Assembly (NCBI RefSeq): GCF_036010505.1 | Contig: NZ_CP108569.1 | Coordinates: 2,234,001 to 2,298,000, forward strand | Direction of reading: 5' to 3' | Origin: Streptomyces sp. NBC_01197 | Lineage (GTDB): Bacteria > Actinomycetota > Actinomycetes > Streptomycetales > Streptomycetaceae | DNA: 64,000 bases | In this document: piece by piece, positions 37,613-44,893 of the stretch | Layout: every line of letters begins with the position of its first letter | Position numbering within the stretch: the stretch's first letter is position 1 | The notes under the pieces: generated by a model | The model's database searches: none | The model's input: the letters and a program-made list of their open reading frames with translations, nothing else | What the model was told of the DNA's origin: nothing | Translations under genes and position numbers: made by a program

Positions 37613-38242
37613 GTGGAACTGGCCTATTACTCGGACTACGCCGTGCGCCTGGTGAACACCGAGGAGCCGGCCCGCAACAAGGACTCCCTCACCTCGGTCG
37701 AAGCGGTACGCGAGCTCTTCGGCACGAACGCGTCCGCGGCCCGCCGCGCGACGGACGCCGACGTCACCCGCTTCCGCTCGGTCAGGGGCAGGCTGCGCGC
37801 CGTGTTCAGGGCAGCGGACGAAGGGGACGAGACTCTCGCGGTCGACCTGCTCAACTCGCTGCTGCTGGAGTTCCCGGTCTCGCCGCAGATCTCGGGGCAC
37901 GACCACCGCGACGACGACGACCGGCCGCTGTGGCACATGCACCTGGCCGACCACCCGTCCAACGCGACGTCCGGCTACGCGGCCATCGCCTCGATGGGGC
38001 TCGCCTTCCATCTCACCGAGTACGGGGTGGACCGGCTCGGGCTGTGCGAGGCAGCGCCGTGCCGCAATGCCTATCTCGACACATCGACAAACCGCTCCCG
38101 GCGCTACTGCTCGGACCGCTGCGCGACCCGCGCCAACGTGGCCGCCTACCGCGCGCGCAAGCGCCTGGAGACGTCACGGTCCGCCAGTACCGGCCGCACC
38201 GCCGACGCCAGCCAGGAGAGCACCACGGCGGCCGAGCGCTGA
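37613..38242 (+). CDS. CGNR zinc-finger (ABATE-domain) regulator
   Basis: 209 residues from GTG 37613. An N-terminal ABATE-type stress-response domain (ELAYYSDYAVRLVNTEEP, then KDSLTSVEAVRELFG) precedes a C-terminal CGNR zinc finger (~145-185): LCEAAPCRNAYLDTSTNRS and RRYCSDRCATRANVAAYRAR, where the four Cys bind zinc. The last 25 residues are Ser/Thr/Ala-rich and overlap sodX by 97 nt on the other strand. Putative DNA-binding transcription regulator; targets unknown. Confidence 0.88.
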   Translation: MELAYYSDYAVRLVNTEEPARNKDSLTSVEAVRELFGTNASAARRATDADVTRFRSVRGRLRAVFRAADEGDETLAVDLLNSLLLEFPVSPQISGHDHRDDDDRPLWHMHLADHPSNATSGYAAIASMGLAFHLTEYGVDRLGLCEAAPCRNAYLDTSTNRSRRYCSDRCATRANVAAYRARKRLETSRSASTGRTADASQESTTAAER

Positions 38243-38571
38243 CGGCCCGGCATGATGGGCCGGTATCTGGCCCGCACCCTCCCGAGCAGCAACTCCTCAG
38301 GAACGGTGCCGAACGCGCGGCTGTCCACGCCTTCGGCGTGCGTGTTGTCCCCCAGCACCCACCAGCCGCCGTCGCGTCGCTCGATCAGCCGTTTCACGAT
38401 CAGCAGATCCTGCTGCAGCGGATGGCGCAGCACGGCCACGTCGCCCGGCCTGAGACCGGCGCCGTAGTGCACCAGCAGCTGGTCACCGTGGAGCAGGGTG
38501 GGCACCATGGACGGCCCCGTCACCTCCGCCAATCCCAACAGAGCCCGCGTCTCCCGCCCCTGATCCGTCAT
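38146..38571 (-). CDS. sodX: Nickel superoxide dismutase maturation protease (S26-type)
   Basis: 141 residues from ATG 38571, chosen because GGGAGG lies 7-12 nt upstream; an in-frame start at 38607 has a weaker site. Signal-peptidase-like protease: nucleophile Ser in EVTGPSMVPTL, Lys in LLIVKRLIERRDGG, and the box III element VLGDNTHAEGVDSR. It removes the N-terminal leader of SodN so that the new His1 can bind nickel. Divergent from sodN with a 142-nt gap, the normal arrangement. No membrane anchor is evident, unlike type I signal peptidases. Overlaps the CGNR gene by 97 nt. Confidence 0.93.
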   Translation of the reverse strand: MTDQGRETRALLGLAEVTGPSMVPTLLHGDQLLVHYGAGLRPGDVAVLRHPLQQDLLIVKRLIERRDGGWWVLGDNTHAEGVDSRAFGTVPEELLLGRVRARYRPIMPGRQRSAAVVLSWLASAVRPVLADRDVSRRLRAR

Positions 38572-38713
38572 CCGGTACCTCCCGGTCCGATCGTCCACCA
38601 GTCCCATACTGACCCTGGACTTTTGTCCTAAGCCTCAGGGGGCACTCGCGAAATCGGGCTTCTCACGGAGTAATGTCCCACCCGAGAAGACGATCACGAG
38701 GAAGGACAGCTCC

Positions 38714-39109
38714 ATGCTTTCCCGCCTGTTTGCCCCCAAGGTGAAGGTCAGCGCCCACTGCGACCTCCCCTGCGGCGTGTACGACCCGGCCCAGGCCCGT
38801 ATCGAGGCCGAGTCGGTCAAGGCCGTACAGGAGAAGTACCAGGCCAACGAGGACCCGCACTTCCGGGCCCGCGCCACGGTCATCAAGGAAGAGCGCGCGG
38901 AGCTCGCCAAGCACCACGTATCGGTGCTGTGGAGCGACTACTTCAAGCCGCCGCACTTCGAGAAGTACCCCGAGCTCCACCAGCTCGTCAATGACGCCCT
39001 CAAGGCGCTGTCGACGGCCAAGGGCTCGACGGACCCGGCCACGGGCCAGAAGGCGCTGGACTACATCGCCCAGATCGACAAGATCTTCTGGGAGACCAAG
39101 AAGGCTTGA
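38714..39109 (+). CDS. sodN: Nickel superoxide dismutase
   Basis: 131 residues; GAGGAAGG precedes ATG 38714. The first 14 residues (MLSRLFAPKVKVSA) are the leader removed by SodX. The mature enzyme begins HCDLPCGVYDP, the nickel hook, with His1, Cys2 and Cys6 binding Ni; the rest is the four-helix bundle (to YIAQIDKIFWETKKA). Dismutates superoxide in the cytosol as a hexamer. Streptomyces sodN is nickel-induced. Its 3' end abuts a degenerate integrase read from the other strand. Confidence 0.97.
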   Translation: MLSRLFAPKVKVSAHCDLPCGVYDPAQARIEAESVKAVQEKYQANEDPHFRARATVIKEERAELAKHHVSVLWSDYFKPPHFEKYPELHQLVNDALKALSTAKGSTDPATGQKALDYIAQIDKIFWETKKA

Positions 39110-39495
39110 TCTCTGGCTGGGCCACCTGACCCGCGATCTCGCTGGTCACGTCGCCCACCTGCCCGCACCCGGTCCGCAGGCCGCCGAGCACGGCGTCCAT
39201 GGCGGAGCGGGTGCGGTCTTCTTCGCCCGGCCACAGATGCGCGTAGATCCGCAGGGTGATGACGGCGGACGCGTGGCCGAGTACCATCTGGACCTGCTTG
39301 ACGCTCGCCCCGCCCGCGATGAGCGCGGAGGCGTAGAGGTGCCGCAGGTCGTGGGTCACCAGGTGCGGCAGCTCGACGGGTTTGCGGCCCTCACGCTCGG
39401 CCGCCTCGTTCTCCGCTGCCTGGAGCGCACGGCGAGCACAATTCCATTCGGTCTTCCAGCGGCGGTAGTTGAGGGGTTCACCCTCCTCCATCCTG
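39110..39495 (-). pseudogene. 3' fragment of a tyrosine integrase/recombinase
   Basis: Reading the minus strand from about 39495, the sequence gives GEPLNYRRWKTEWN, then the catalytic C-terminal part: HDLRHLYASALIAGGASVKQ (the HxLRH box, with H-D-L-R-H), VQMVLGHASAVITLRIYAHL (G-H box and the tyrosine nucleophile in IYAH), and a tail ending near sodN. Upstream of ~39495 the frame no longer matches an integrase; the sequence becomes the radical SAM relic. The N-terminal half, with the first catalytic Arg, is absent. It is a relic of an integrative element (AICE, prophage or island) whose integrase end lies at the sodN 3' end. Confidence 0.8.
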
Positions 39496-39499
39496 ATGG

Positions 39500-40029
39500 G
39501 CTGACCCGGCGTCGGGGCGCGTACCGCATGTTCGTCAAAGGACTGGACGCAGCCCACGAGGCCGAGCTGCCTCTCGACCTGGCCTTGATCATCACGCGGC
39601 ACAACGTCCACGAGGCCGACCTCATACGCGCCTTCGCCGCTACGCGCTGCCGTACCGCGAGTACACCCATATGTCACCGACCATCTACGGCGGTGCGGAA
39701 ACCCTCGCCACCCAGGCCCCGGACCACCTCGCCGACCGCAAGCCCTTCAACGGCTGCAACGCCGGCCACACCTTCTTCCACGTCGACCCGCACGGAATGG
39801 CTTCCATCTGCAAGGTCGGCCGTGACGACGCGATCCCCCTCATGACCAGGGAGTCGAGGGCCTGAGCCGCCTCGCCGGCGTCGCCGACTCCCTGATGCTT
39901 CGCACCGGTGGCTGCACCGGCTGTCAGCTCTCCGGCACCTGCCGGGTATGCCGACCGCTGGCCAAGGTCTACCAGGAGGCGAAGGCACCACTGGACAGGT
40001 ACTGCCAGCACGCGACAACAAGGAGCTGA
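39500..40029 (+). pseudogene. Radical SAM/SPASM peptide maturase, 5'-truncated, two frameshifts
   Basis: Three frames read in succession give the C-terminal half of one protein. Frame 1 (39500-~39628): HPDGLTRRRGAYRMFVKGLD, then LPLDLALIITRHNVHEADLI, the last barrel strands of a radical SAM enzyme. After a single-base shift, frame 2 (~39628-39848): RRYALPYREYTHMSPTIYGG, then C-N-A-G with GMASICKVGRDD (C-x12-G-x4-C of SPASM). After another one-base shift, frame 3 to TGA 40029: GGCTGCQLSGTCRVC (C-x2-C-x5-C-x2-C) and YCQHA. These match a SPASM domain that holds auxiliary Fe-S clusters. The Cx3Cx2C SAM cluster lies in the missing 5' part. The stop is 3 nt before the precursor gene. Confidence 0.8.
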
Positions 40030-40032
40030 GCC

Positions 40033-40170
40033 ATGACCGCCGTAGCAGTCGAAATCGCCCCCATCCGCCCGCCGTCCGAGCCCGATGAGGAGATCACCCT
40101 CATCGAAGACGTGGACACCTTCGCCGACGCCACTGTGTCCGGCTGCGGTGACGACAACCCGTACAACTAA
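40033..40170 (+). CDS. Putative RiPP precursor peptide (45 aa), radical SAM-associated
   Basis: ATG 40033 follows AAGGAG (40020-40025) at 7 nt, one of the best ribosome sites in the region, and the 45-codon frame ends at TAA 40168-40170. The N-terminal part (MTAVAVEIAPIRPPSEP) is followed by an acidic leader section (DEEITLIEDVDTFAD) and a C-terminal core ATVSGCGDDNPYN with one cysteine, as expected for a leader/core precursor. It sits 3 nt after the SPASM maturase relic and is followed by a terminator hairpin, so it was surely co-transcribed with it. Product and modification unknown; with the maturase broken it is unlikely to be processed unless another enzyme acts in trans. Confidence 0.7.
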   Translation: MTAVAVEIAPIRPPSEPDEEITLIEDVDTFADATVSGCGDDNPYN

Positions 40171-40182
40171 CCATTCGGCCAC

Positions 40183-40216
40183 GGGGCTTCCGGTCGCACG
40201 TCGCGCCGGAAGCCCC
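40183..40216. terminator. Hairpin after the precursor gene
   Basis: GGGGCTTCCGG (40183-40193) pairs exactly with CCGGAAGCCCC (40206-40216). It lies 12 nt after the precursor stop and 33 nt before the kinase gene. It could terminate or attenuate, giving more precursor than downstream mRNA, as is common for RiPP precursors. Confidence 0.75.
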
Positions 40217-40248
40217 TGTCGGCACGCATATCTGGAAGCCTCGCCACC

Positions 40249-41058
40249 ATGCCCGCAGCCCCGATCACCTTCTATGAACTCCCCGCCGCGGTCCGTACGG
40301 CCATCGAGGCCGAGACCGGCCCGATCCGCAGAATCGAGAACATCAATACCGGTCTCAACAGCTCTCTCTCCGCACGTGCACACACCACTGGCAGAACCGT
40401 CTTCCTCAAGGGCTTGCGTACCGGCCACCGCTGGGTCTGGACCCAGCAGCGCGAGGCAGATGTCAACCCATACGTCACCCCCCTTGCCCCGCGTGTTCTC
40501 TTTCACGTCATCGTCGACGGCTGGGACGTCCTCGGCTTCGAGAGCATCGTGGGACGTCACGCCGACTACGCACCTGGCTCCCCTGACCTGACCAAAGTCT
40601 TGGACGTGCTCCGAGACCTCGCCGCCCTCCCCTGCCCTGACATCGAACTCCGCCACGCCGAACAGCGCCTGGCCAACTACGTGCTGCACCCCGGCGAGGC
40701 GGACGCCTTCCAAGGCGACGCCCTGCTCCACACCGACTGGAACAACCACAACATCCTCATCGCTGGCCACCGCGCCCACCTCGTCGACTGGGGCTGGGCA
40801 ACCCGCGGAGCCGCCTGGCTCGGTCCGGCCTACTGGATCATCTGGCTGATCGCGGCAGGTCACACACCGACAGACGCAGAAGAGTCGGTCACGTCTCTAC
40901 CCGCCTGGTCATTGGCACCACCTCAAGCAGTGGATGCTTTCGCCCACGCCAGCGCGAACCTCTGGGAAGAGATCGCGGACGCCGCCCCAGATGACTGGGC
41001 GACGAACTTGCTCGACGCCGCACGGCTCTGGCAGCAGCACCGAGACGATCGCTCCTGA
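40249..41058 (+). CDS. Phosphotransferase/APH-fold kinase next to the RiPP precursor
   Basis: 269 residues with the aminoglycoside-phosphotransferase fold. Conserved elements: nucleotide-loop-like INTGLNSSLSARAHTTG, the Lys of FLKGLR (~57-62), the catalytic loop HTDWNNHNILI (in HxDxxxxN form, ~163-173) and the metal-binding DWGWATRG (~181-188). Such kinases phosphorylate small molecules or peptides; a few RiPP loci carry a family member. The gene follows the precursor and hairpin on the same strand and is intact. Whether it modifies the peptide, gives resistance, or is unrelated cargo is open. Confidence 0.75.
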   Translation: MPAAPITFYELPAAVRTAIEAETGPIRRIENINTGLNSSLSARAHTTGRTVFLKGLRTGHRWVWTQQREADVNPYVTPLAPRVLFHVIVDGWDVLGFESIVGRHADYAPGSPDLTKVLDVLRDLAALPCPDIELRHAEQRLANYVLHPGEADAFQGDALLHTDWNNHNILIAGHRAHLVDWGWATRGAAWLGPAYWIIWLIAAGHTPTDAEESVTSLPAWSLAPPQAVDAFAHASANLWEEIADAAPDDWATNLLDAARLWQQHRDDRS

Positions 41059-41086
41059 CGAGATTCGGCGTCCGCCCCCGTGGGGC

Positions 41087-42313
41087 TCAGGAAGGACCAG
41101 GCTCTCCACCGTCATCAGCTTCGTGGACGTGGCGCTGATGATGATTGCCGTCAGCGGAGCCTTCGTGGTCATGCCCGGAACTGGGGGTGTCGCCCATCAT
41201 CCCGAGCATGCTTCGGCCACCGGTACGGAAGAACCGGATGAGGAGAGCGGCGGCCAGGATGAGGAAGGCGATGTTGAGGAAGGTGGTGTAGTTCCAGGTG
41301 GCTCCTCCCATGGGGACTCTGGCGTCGGCCTGGTCGGGGATGAGGCGGAGCCCGCCGAAGATGAACTCCACGATGTAGCCGGCCACGACCGTGGCGAGGT
41401 AGAGGGTGCCGAGCAGGAAGAGGGCCGTCTTCGCTCCGTAGTACTTCCGGTAGATGTTCAGGATCGGGAGGATCAGCAGGTCCGCGAAGACGAACGAGAC
41501 CACACCGCCGAAGCTGATCCCGCCCTTCCACAGCACTACCGCGAGAGGCACATTGCCGATCGAGCAGACGAAGGAGGCGATCGCGACCAACGGGCCGATG
41601 ACCGGGCCCCAGAGCTTGGAGGCCAGTGGGTGACCGTCGAAGAAGAACGTCCGCCAGAACGAATCAGGCACCCAGGCTGCGATGGCTCCCGCGATGAGCA
41701 GTCCGATCACCAGGTCGCGAAGGATCGCCGCCCATTCCATGACGAAGACGTGGCTGGTGGAGGTGAAGCCCTCGCGGGACAGCAGCCGACGAACGAAGGA
41801 GCCCTCGCGCTGGACTGACATGTCCATCGCTGCGTGGCCTTCCATGGCTCCGGTCAGTCCGCGTTCGGCCTGTTCCCCTGCCCGGCGCAGAAGTGTGTCC
41901 CGCAGGAACAGACGGAACAGCACGGCCAAGGCGACGATCATGAGGGGGCCACCGACGAACTCCGCCGCAGTGAACTGCCAGCCCATCAGGAGGGCAAGGA
42001 TGACGCCGAGTTCCACGACGAGGTTGGTGGAGGCGATTTCGAAGGCCATCGCGGCGGTGAAGTTCGCGCCCTTGCGGAACAGCGAGCGGGCCAGGGCCAC
42101 CGCGGCGTAGGAGCACGAGGACGAGGCGGCACCGAGACCGGCGGCGATGGCGAGGGTTCGGGGGCGGTCGTCGCCGAGCAGGGACACGACGGTGGACTTA
42201 CGGACGATGGCCTGGACTACGGCGGACAGAGTGAAGCCCAGGATCAGGGCCCAGGCGATCTCCCAGGCCATGGAACCCGTGATCGACAGTGCGTGCAGTA
42301 CGGCGTGGATCAT
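41087..42313 (-). CDS. ArsP/DUF318-like permease with His-rich tail
   Basis: 408 residues from ATG 42313. About eight to ten membrane helices; the family signatures are ASSSCSYAAVALARSLFRKGANF (~54-76, Cys pair in a helix) and ASFVCSIGNVPLAVVLWKGG (~245-264). The C-terminal tail is His-rich (SSGHDHEGSADGNHHQRHVH), which suggests metal binding. Members export methylarsenicals or are linked to metal resistance; here the substrate is unknown. It is 208 nt from a MarR gene. Lies in the decayed accessory stretch but is itself intact. Confidence 0.83.
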   Translation of the reverse strand: MIHAVLHALSITGSMAWEIAWALILGFTLSAVVQAIVRKSTVVSLLGDDRPRTLAIAAGLGAASSSCSYAAVALARSLFRKGANFTAAMAFEIASTNLVVELGVILALLMGWQFTAAEFVGGPLMIVALAVLFRLFLRDTLLRRAGEQAERGLTGAMEGHAAMDMSVQREGSFVRRLLSREGFTSTSHVFVMEWAAILRDLVIGLLIAGAIAAWVPDSFWRTFFFDGHPLASKLWGPVIGPLVAIASFVCSIGNVPLAVVLWKGGISFGGVVSFVFADLLILPILNIYRKYYGAKTALFLLGTLYLATVVAGYIVEFIFGGLRLIPDQADARVPMGGATWNYTTFLNIAFLILAAALLIRFFRTGGRSMLGMMGDTPSSGHDHEGSADGNHHQRHVHEADDGGEPGPS

Positions 42314-42521
42314 CTTTGAACCCTTCCGGCAGGAGCGCGGTACGGGGCACACCGACACGCCCCACGTACGCGGCTACCGAGAACCGGTGCAGCAGCGCTG
42401 CACGGGCCCCACCTTCATCCCTGGGCACATGGCTCTCTCTGTGGCCGGTGCGGCGGATACCCGGCTAACGCGTTCATATCCAACCAGGGCTCACGGGTGA
42501 ATCTTCGTGCCTGGGCTGGGC

Positions 42522-43052
42522 TCAGTGGACGTGGCTGGCCTGCGTGCTGGACCAGCCCAGCGGATACAGAGACACGTCATCGTCGGGGGCCGCGGGTTCG
42601 CCCCCGGCCTCAGCGAATGCGGTCAACGCGTCGATCAGGGCGGCCCTCTGTTCGGGTGCGAGCCGTTCGACGATGGTGGTGATCTCCGTACGGCGCCGGG
42701 CTGTGACCTCCTCCACCAGCTGCCGTCCCTCGTCGGTGAGGCCGAGGAGGGTCTCGCGCCGGTCTTCCGGATTGATCCTGCGGTCTGCAAGTCCTGCCGT
42801 GATGAGGCGGTCCAGCATGCGCATCGCGGTCGACGGGTTCACGCCGAGCATCTCGGCGAGGACGACAAGTTTGGCAGTCCCGTGGGTCGAAAGGGCGACC
42901 ATCAGCCGGAACTGCGGGAGGGTGACGCGGTCCTCGACGGCGGCGAGGGAGCGGGCTGAGACGGCAACCAGCAAGCGAGACGAGGTCAGTACCGCCCTGG
43001 CCACGGCATCGACGTCGGCCATGGCTGGCGCGGGCTGAGCTTGCTCGGTCAT
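42522..43052 (-). CDS. MarR-family regulator
   Basis: 176 residues. MarR winged helix at ~45-120 with GTAKLVVLAEMLGVNPSTAMRMLDRLITAGL (helices 3-4) and the wing RRINPEDRRETLLGLTDEG. The C-terminal helices carry an ERLAPEQRAALIDAL segment. Ligand unknown. It is 54 nt from the frameshifted SpoIIE phosphatase, transcribed in the same direction, and could be in one transcript with it. Candidate regulator of the TTTGCA-box genes (inference). Confidence 0.88.
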   Translation of the reverse strand: MTEQAQPAPAMADVDAVARAVLTSSRLLVAVSARSLAAVEDRVTLPQFRLMVALSTHGTAKLVVLAEMLGVNPSTAMRMLDRLITAGLADRRINPEDRRETLLGLTDEGRQLVEEVTARRRTEITTIVERLAPEQRAALIDALTAFAEAGGEPAAPDDDVSLYPLGWSSTQASHVH

Positions 43053-43106
43053 GGTTGCTTCTTCTTCCGCACTGCGTCCGGGCCCGGAGGGGGCGGGCCC
43101 GCTGTG

Positions 43107-44247
43107 CTATGCACGGTAGCGGAGCAGCAGCATGGCAGCGTCGTCGTGTACCGGTCCATTCACGTGGTCCAGCAGGTTCTGGTGGAGGGCCTCCAACGCG
43201 AAGTCGAGGTCCGGATCCTTGAGCAGCCCGGTCCGTTCAACCAGTGGGTAGAACGTCCCGGAGGGGTCGCGGGCCTCTGTGACGCCGTCGGTGTGGAGGA
43301 GCAGCTGGTCTCCAGGGCCGAAGTCGACCCGGAAGGGCTGCGGCGGGGCCGTACCGTGGATGCCCAGGCCCAGCGGGAGAGCGTACTCCGGTGGCTCCGG
43401 GAAGACGGCCGTGCCGTCGGTCCGTACGAGCAGCGGTGGCGGGTGGCCGTAGTTGAGGAATACCGCTCCGCGTTCCCTGCTGATCTCGGCGATGATCGCG
43501 GTGACGAATTTCTCTCCGTTCAGTGCGCGGTCGGCGGCCCGTTCCACCCTGGCCCCGACCTCGGTCAGGTCGGGTTCGTCGTGGGCTGCCTCCCGGAAGG
43601 CGCCAAGTACCACCGCCGCGGTCTCGACCGCTCCGAGGCCCTTGCCCTGGACGTCTCCGATGATCACGCGTACCCCGGTCGGTGCGGTGACCACCTCGTA
43701 GAGGTCGCCCCCGATCCGGGCCTCCGCTACGGCCGAGGTGTAGGAGACAGCAGCCCGCAGGTGTCCTGCGGCGCGCGGCACCGGTCGCAGCAGCACCCGC
43801 TGGGCGACTTCGGCGATGGACCGCATGTTCGCGAGCTCGCTCTCACGGCGCTGGCGAATCACAGTGGCGGCCAGGCCCGCGATGGTCACGCCGGCGACGG
43901 ATGCGACAGCGGTGAACCCGCGGCGCTCGTCGAACAGTCCGTCGTACAGCCCGAGCGCGGCGCACAGCGCGAGGGCCAGCACGCCGACGGCCGCCGGTCA
44001 GACATGCGAAGGCAGGGCCGAGAGAGACCATCGGCAGCAGGCCGACACCCGATCCCGCCGCCACGTCCACCAGCGCGATCACCGTCATGACCACGAAGGG
44101 CAGAGCCGCCAGCAGCCCCAGAGGTGACTCGGTGTGCTGTCCGTCCGGCAGGTCCGGTACCGGCGGCGTGGCCCGCGGAGCGGTCTCAGCCTGCCGGGGA
44201 CCGGGGGAGGCCGCGACACGTATGACCGGTCTCTCTCCTCGCCTCAT
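43107..44247 (-). pseudogene. Membrane-anchored SpoIIE-type PP2C phosphatase, frameshifted
   Basis: The 5' part from ATG 44247 encodes a hydrophilic start, a Pro-rich stretch and membrane helices (GLLAALPFVVMTVIALVDVA; GVGLLPMVSLGPAFACLTGG), and then loses frame near 43985-44010. In another frame the protein resumes VLALALCAALGLYDG and continues as a full SpoIIE domain: AEARIGGDLYEVV, VIIGDVQGKGLGAVE (metal Asp), FLNYGHPPPLLV, LLLHTDGVTEARDPSG and HDDAAMLLLRYRA. A deletion or indel thus separates anchor and catalytic domain. A shorter functional protein from GTG 43982 is possible. Family acts on anti-sigma antagonists. Confidence 0.8.
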
Positions 44248-44373
44248 CGACCGCCCACCCTCTCCAACATATTTGGACTGTGCAAAGGTTTGCCAGCCGA
44301 AGTATTTTACGTGTGTCGCTCCGTTTCGGCACCGACCCGGTCCGACCGTACTGGTGTACACGAGAGGTGCTCC

Positions 44374-44871
44374 GTGACTCCCTGGCCCGACGAACCGCAC
44401 CGCCCCCGGCGGCCCACCGGCTGGCGCCGGACCCTGGCGAGACTGCCGGTCGGCCTCTACCGCATGGGGCTGGGGCCTCTGTTCGGGAGACGGATGCTGC
44501 TGCTCATCCACACGGGCCGCGTCTCGGGGCAACAGCGCCGGGCTGTCATCGAGGTCGTCGCGCACGACCCGGAGCAGCGGACGTGGACCGTGGCATCCGG
44601 CTTCGGACCCCAGGCGCACTGGTACCGGAATCTGCGCCACGCCCCGCAGGCCACCATTCAGACCGGCCGCCGCTTCCACGCCGTGGACGCCCGCTTCCTG
44701 AGCCCGGAGGAGGGCGGCCGGATCATGGCCGCGTACGCACCGAAGCATCCCCGCGCGGCACGGATTCTCTGCCGGTACATGGGGCTGCCCAGCGACGGGA
44801 ACCCGCAGAGCTTCCAGCGGGCGGGCGAGCTCATCCCCTTCGTCCGCCTGGAGGCGTCGGGCCCCCGGTGA
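44374..44871 (+). CDS. Deazaflavin (F420)-type nitroreductase-like oxidoreductase
   Basis: 165 residues from GTG 44374, with GAGAGGTG just upstream. Split-barrel protein of the Ddn/deazaflavin-dependent nitroreductase group: LLLIHTGRVSGQQRRAVIEVV (~43-63, the TxGRxSGxxR strand), WTVASGFGPQAHWYRNLRHAP (~72-92, G-x2-xxWYxNL) and a C-terminal FVRLE strand. Such enzymes use reduced F420 (or flavin) to reduce quinones, nitro-compounds or activate prodrugs. Divergent from the phosphatase with a TTTGCA-like box in the gap. Confidence 0.87.
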   Translation: MTPWPDEPHRPRRPTGWRRTLARLPVGLYRMGLGPLFGRRMLLLIHTGRVSGQQRRAVIEVVAHDPEQRTWTVASGFGPQAHWYRNLRHAPQATIQTGRRFHAVDARFLSPEEGGRIMAAYAPKHPRAARILCRYMGLPSDGNPQSFQRAGELIPFVRLEASGPR

Positions 44872-44893
44872 GCCACCGAAGGCCCGACGGGGC

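Noticed and set aside
38990..39500. tRNA gene as the integration target of the integrase
   Set aside because: No cloverleaf or TTC-loop sequence was found around the fragment.
43107..43982. SpoIIE phosphatase as an intact short gene
   Set aside because: The upstream frame carries clear membrane-anchor sequence of the same protein, so a frameshift is the simpler reading; a short product from GTG 43982 remains possible.
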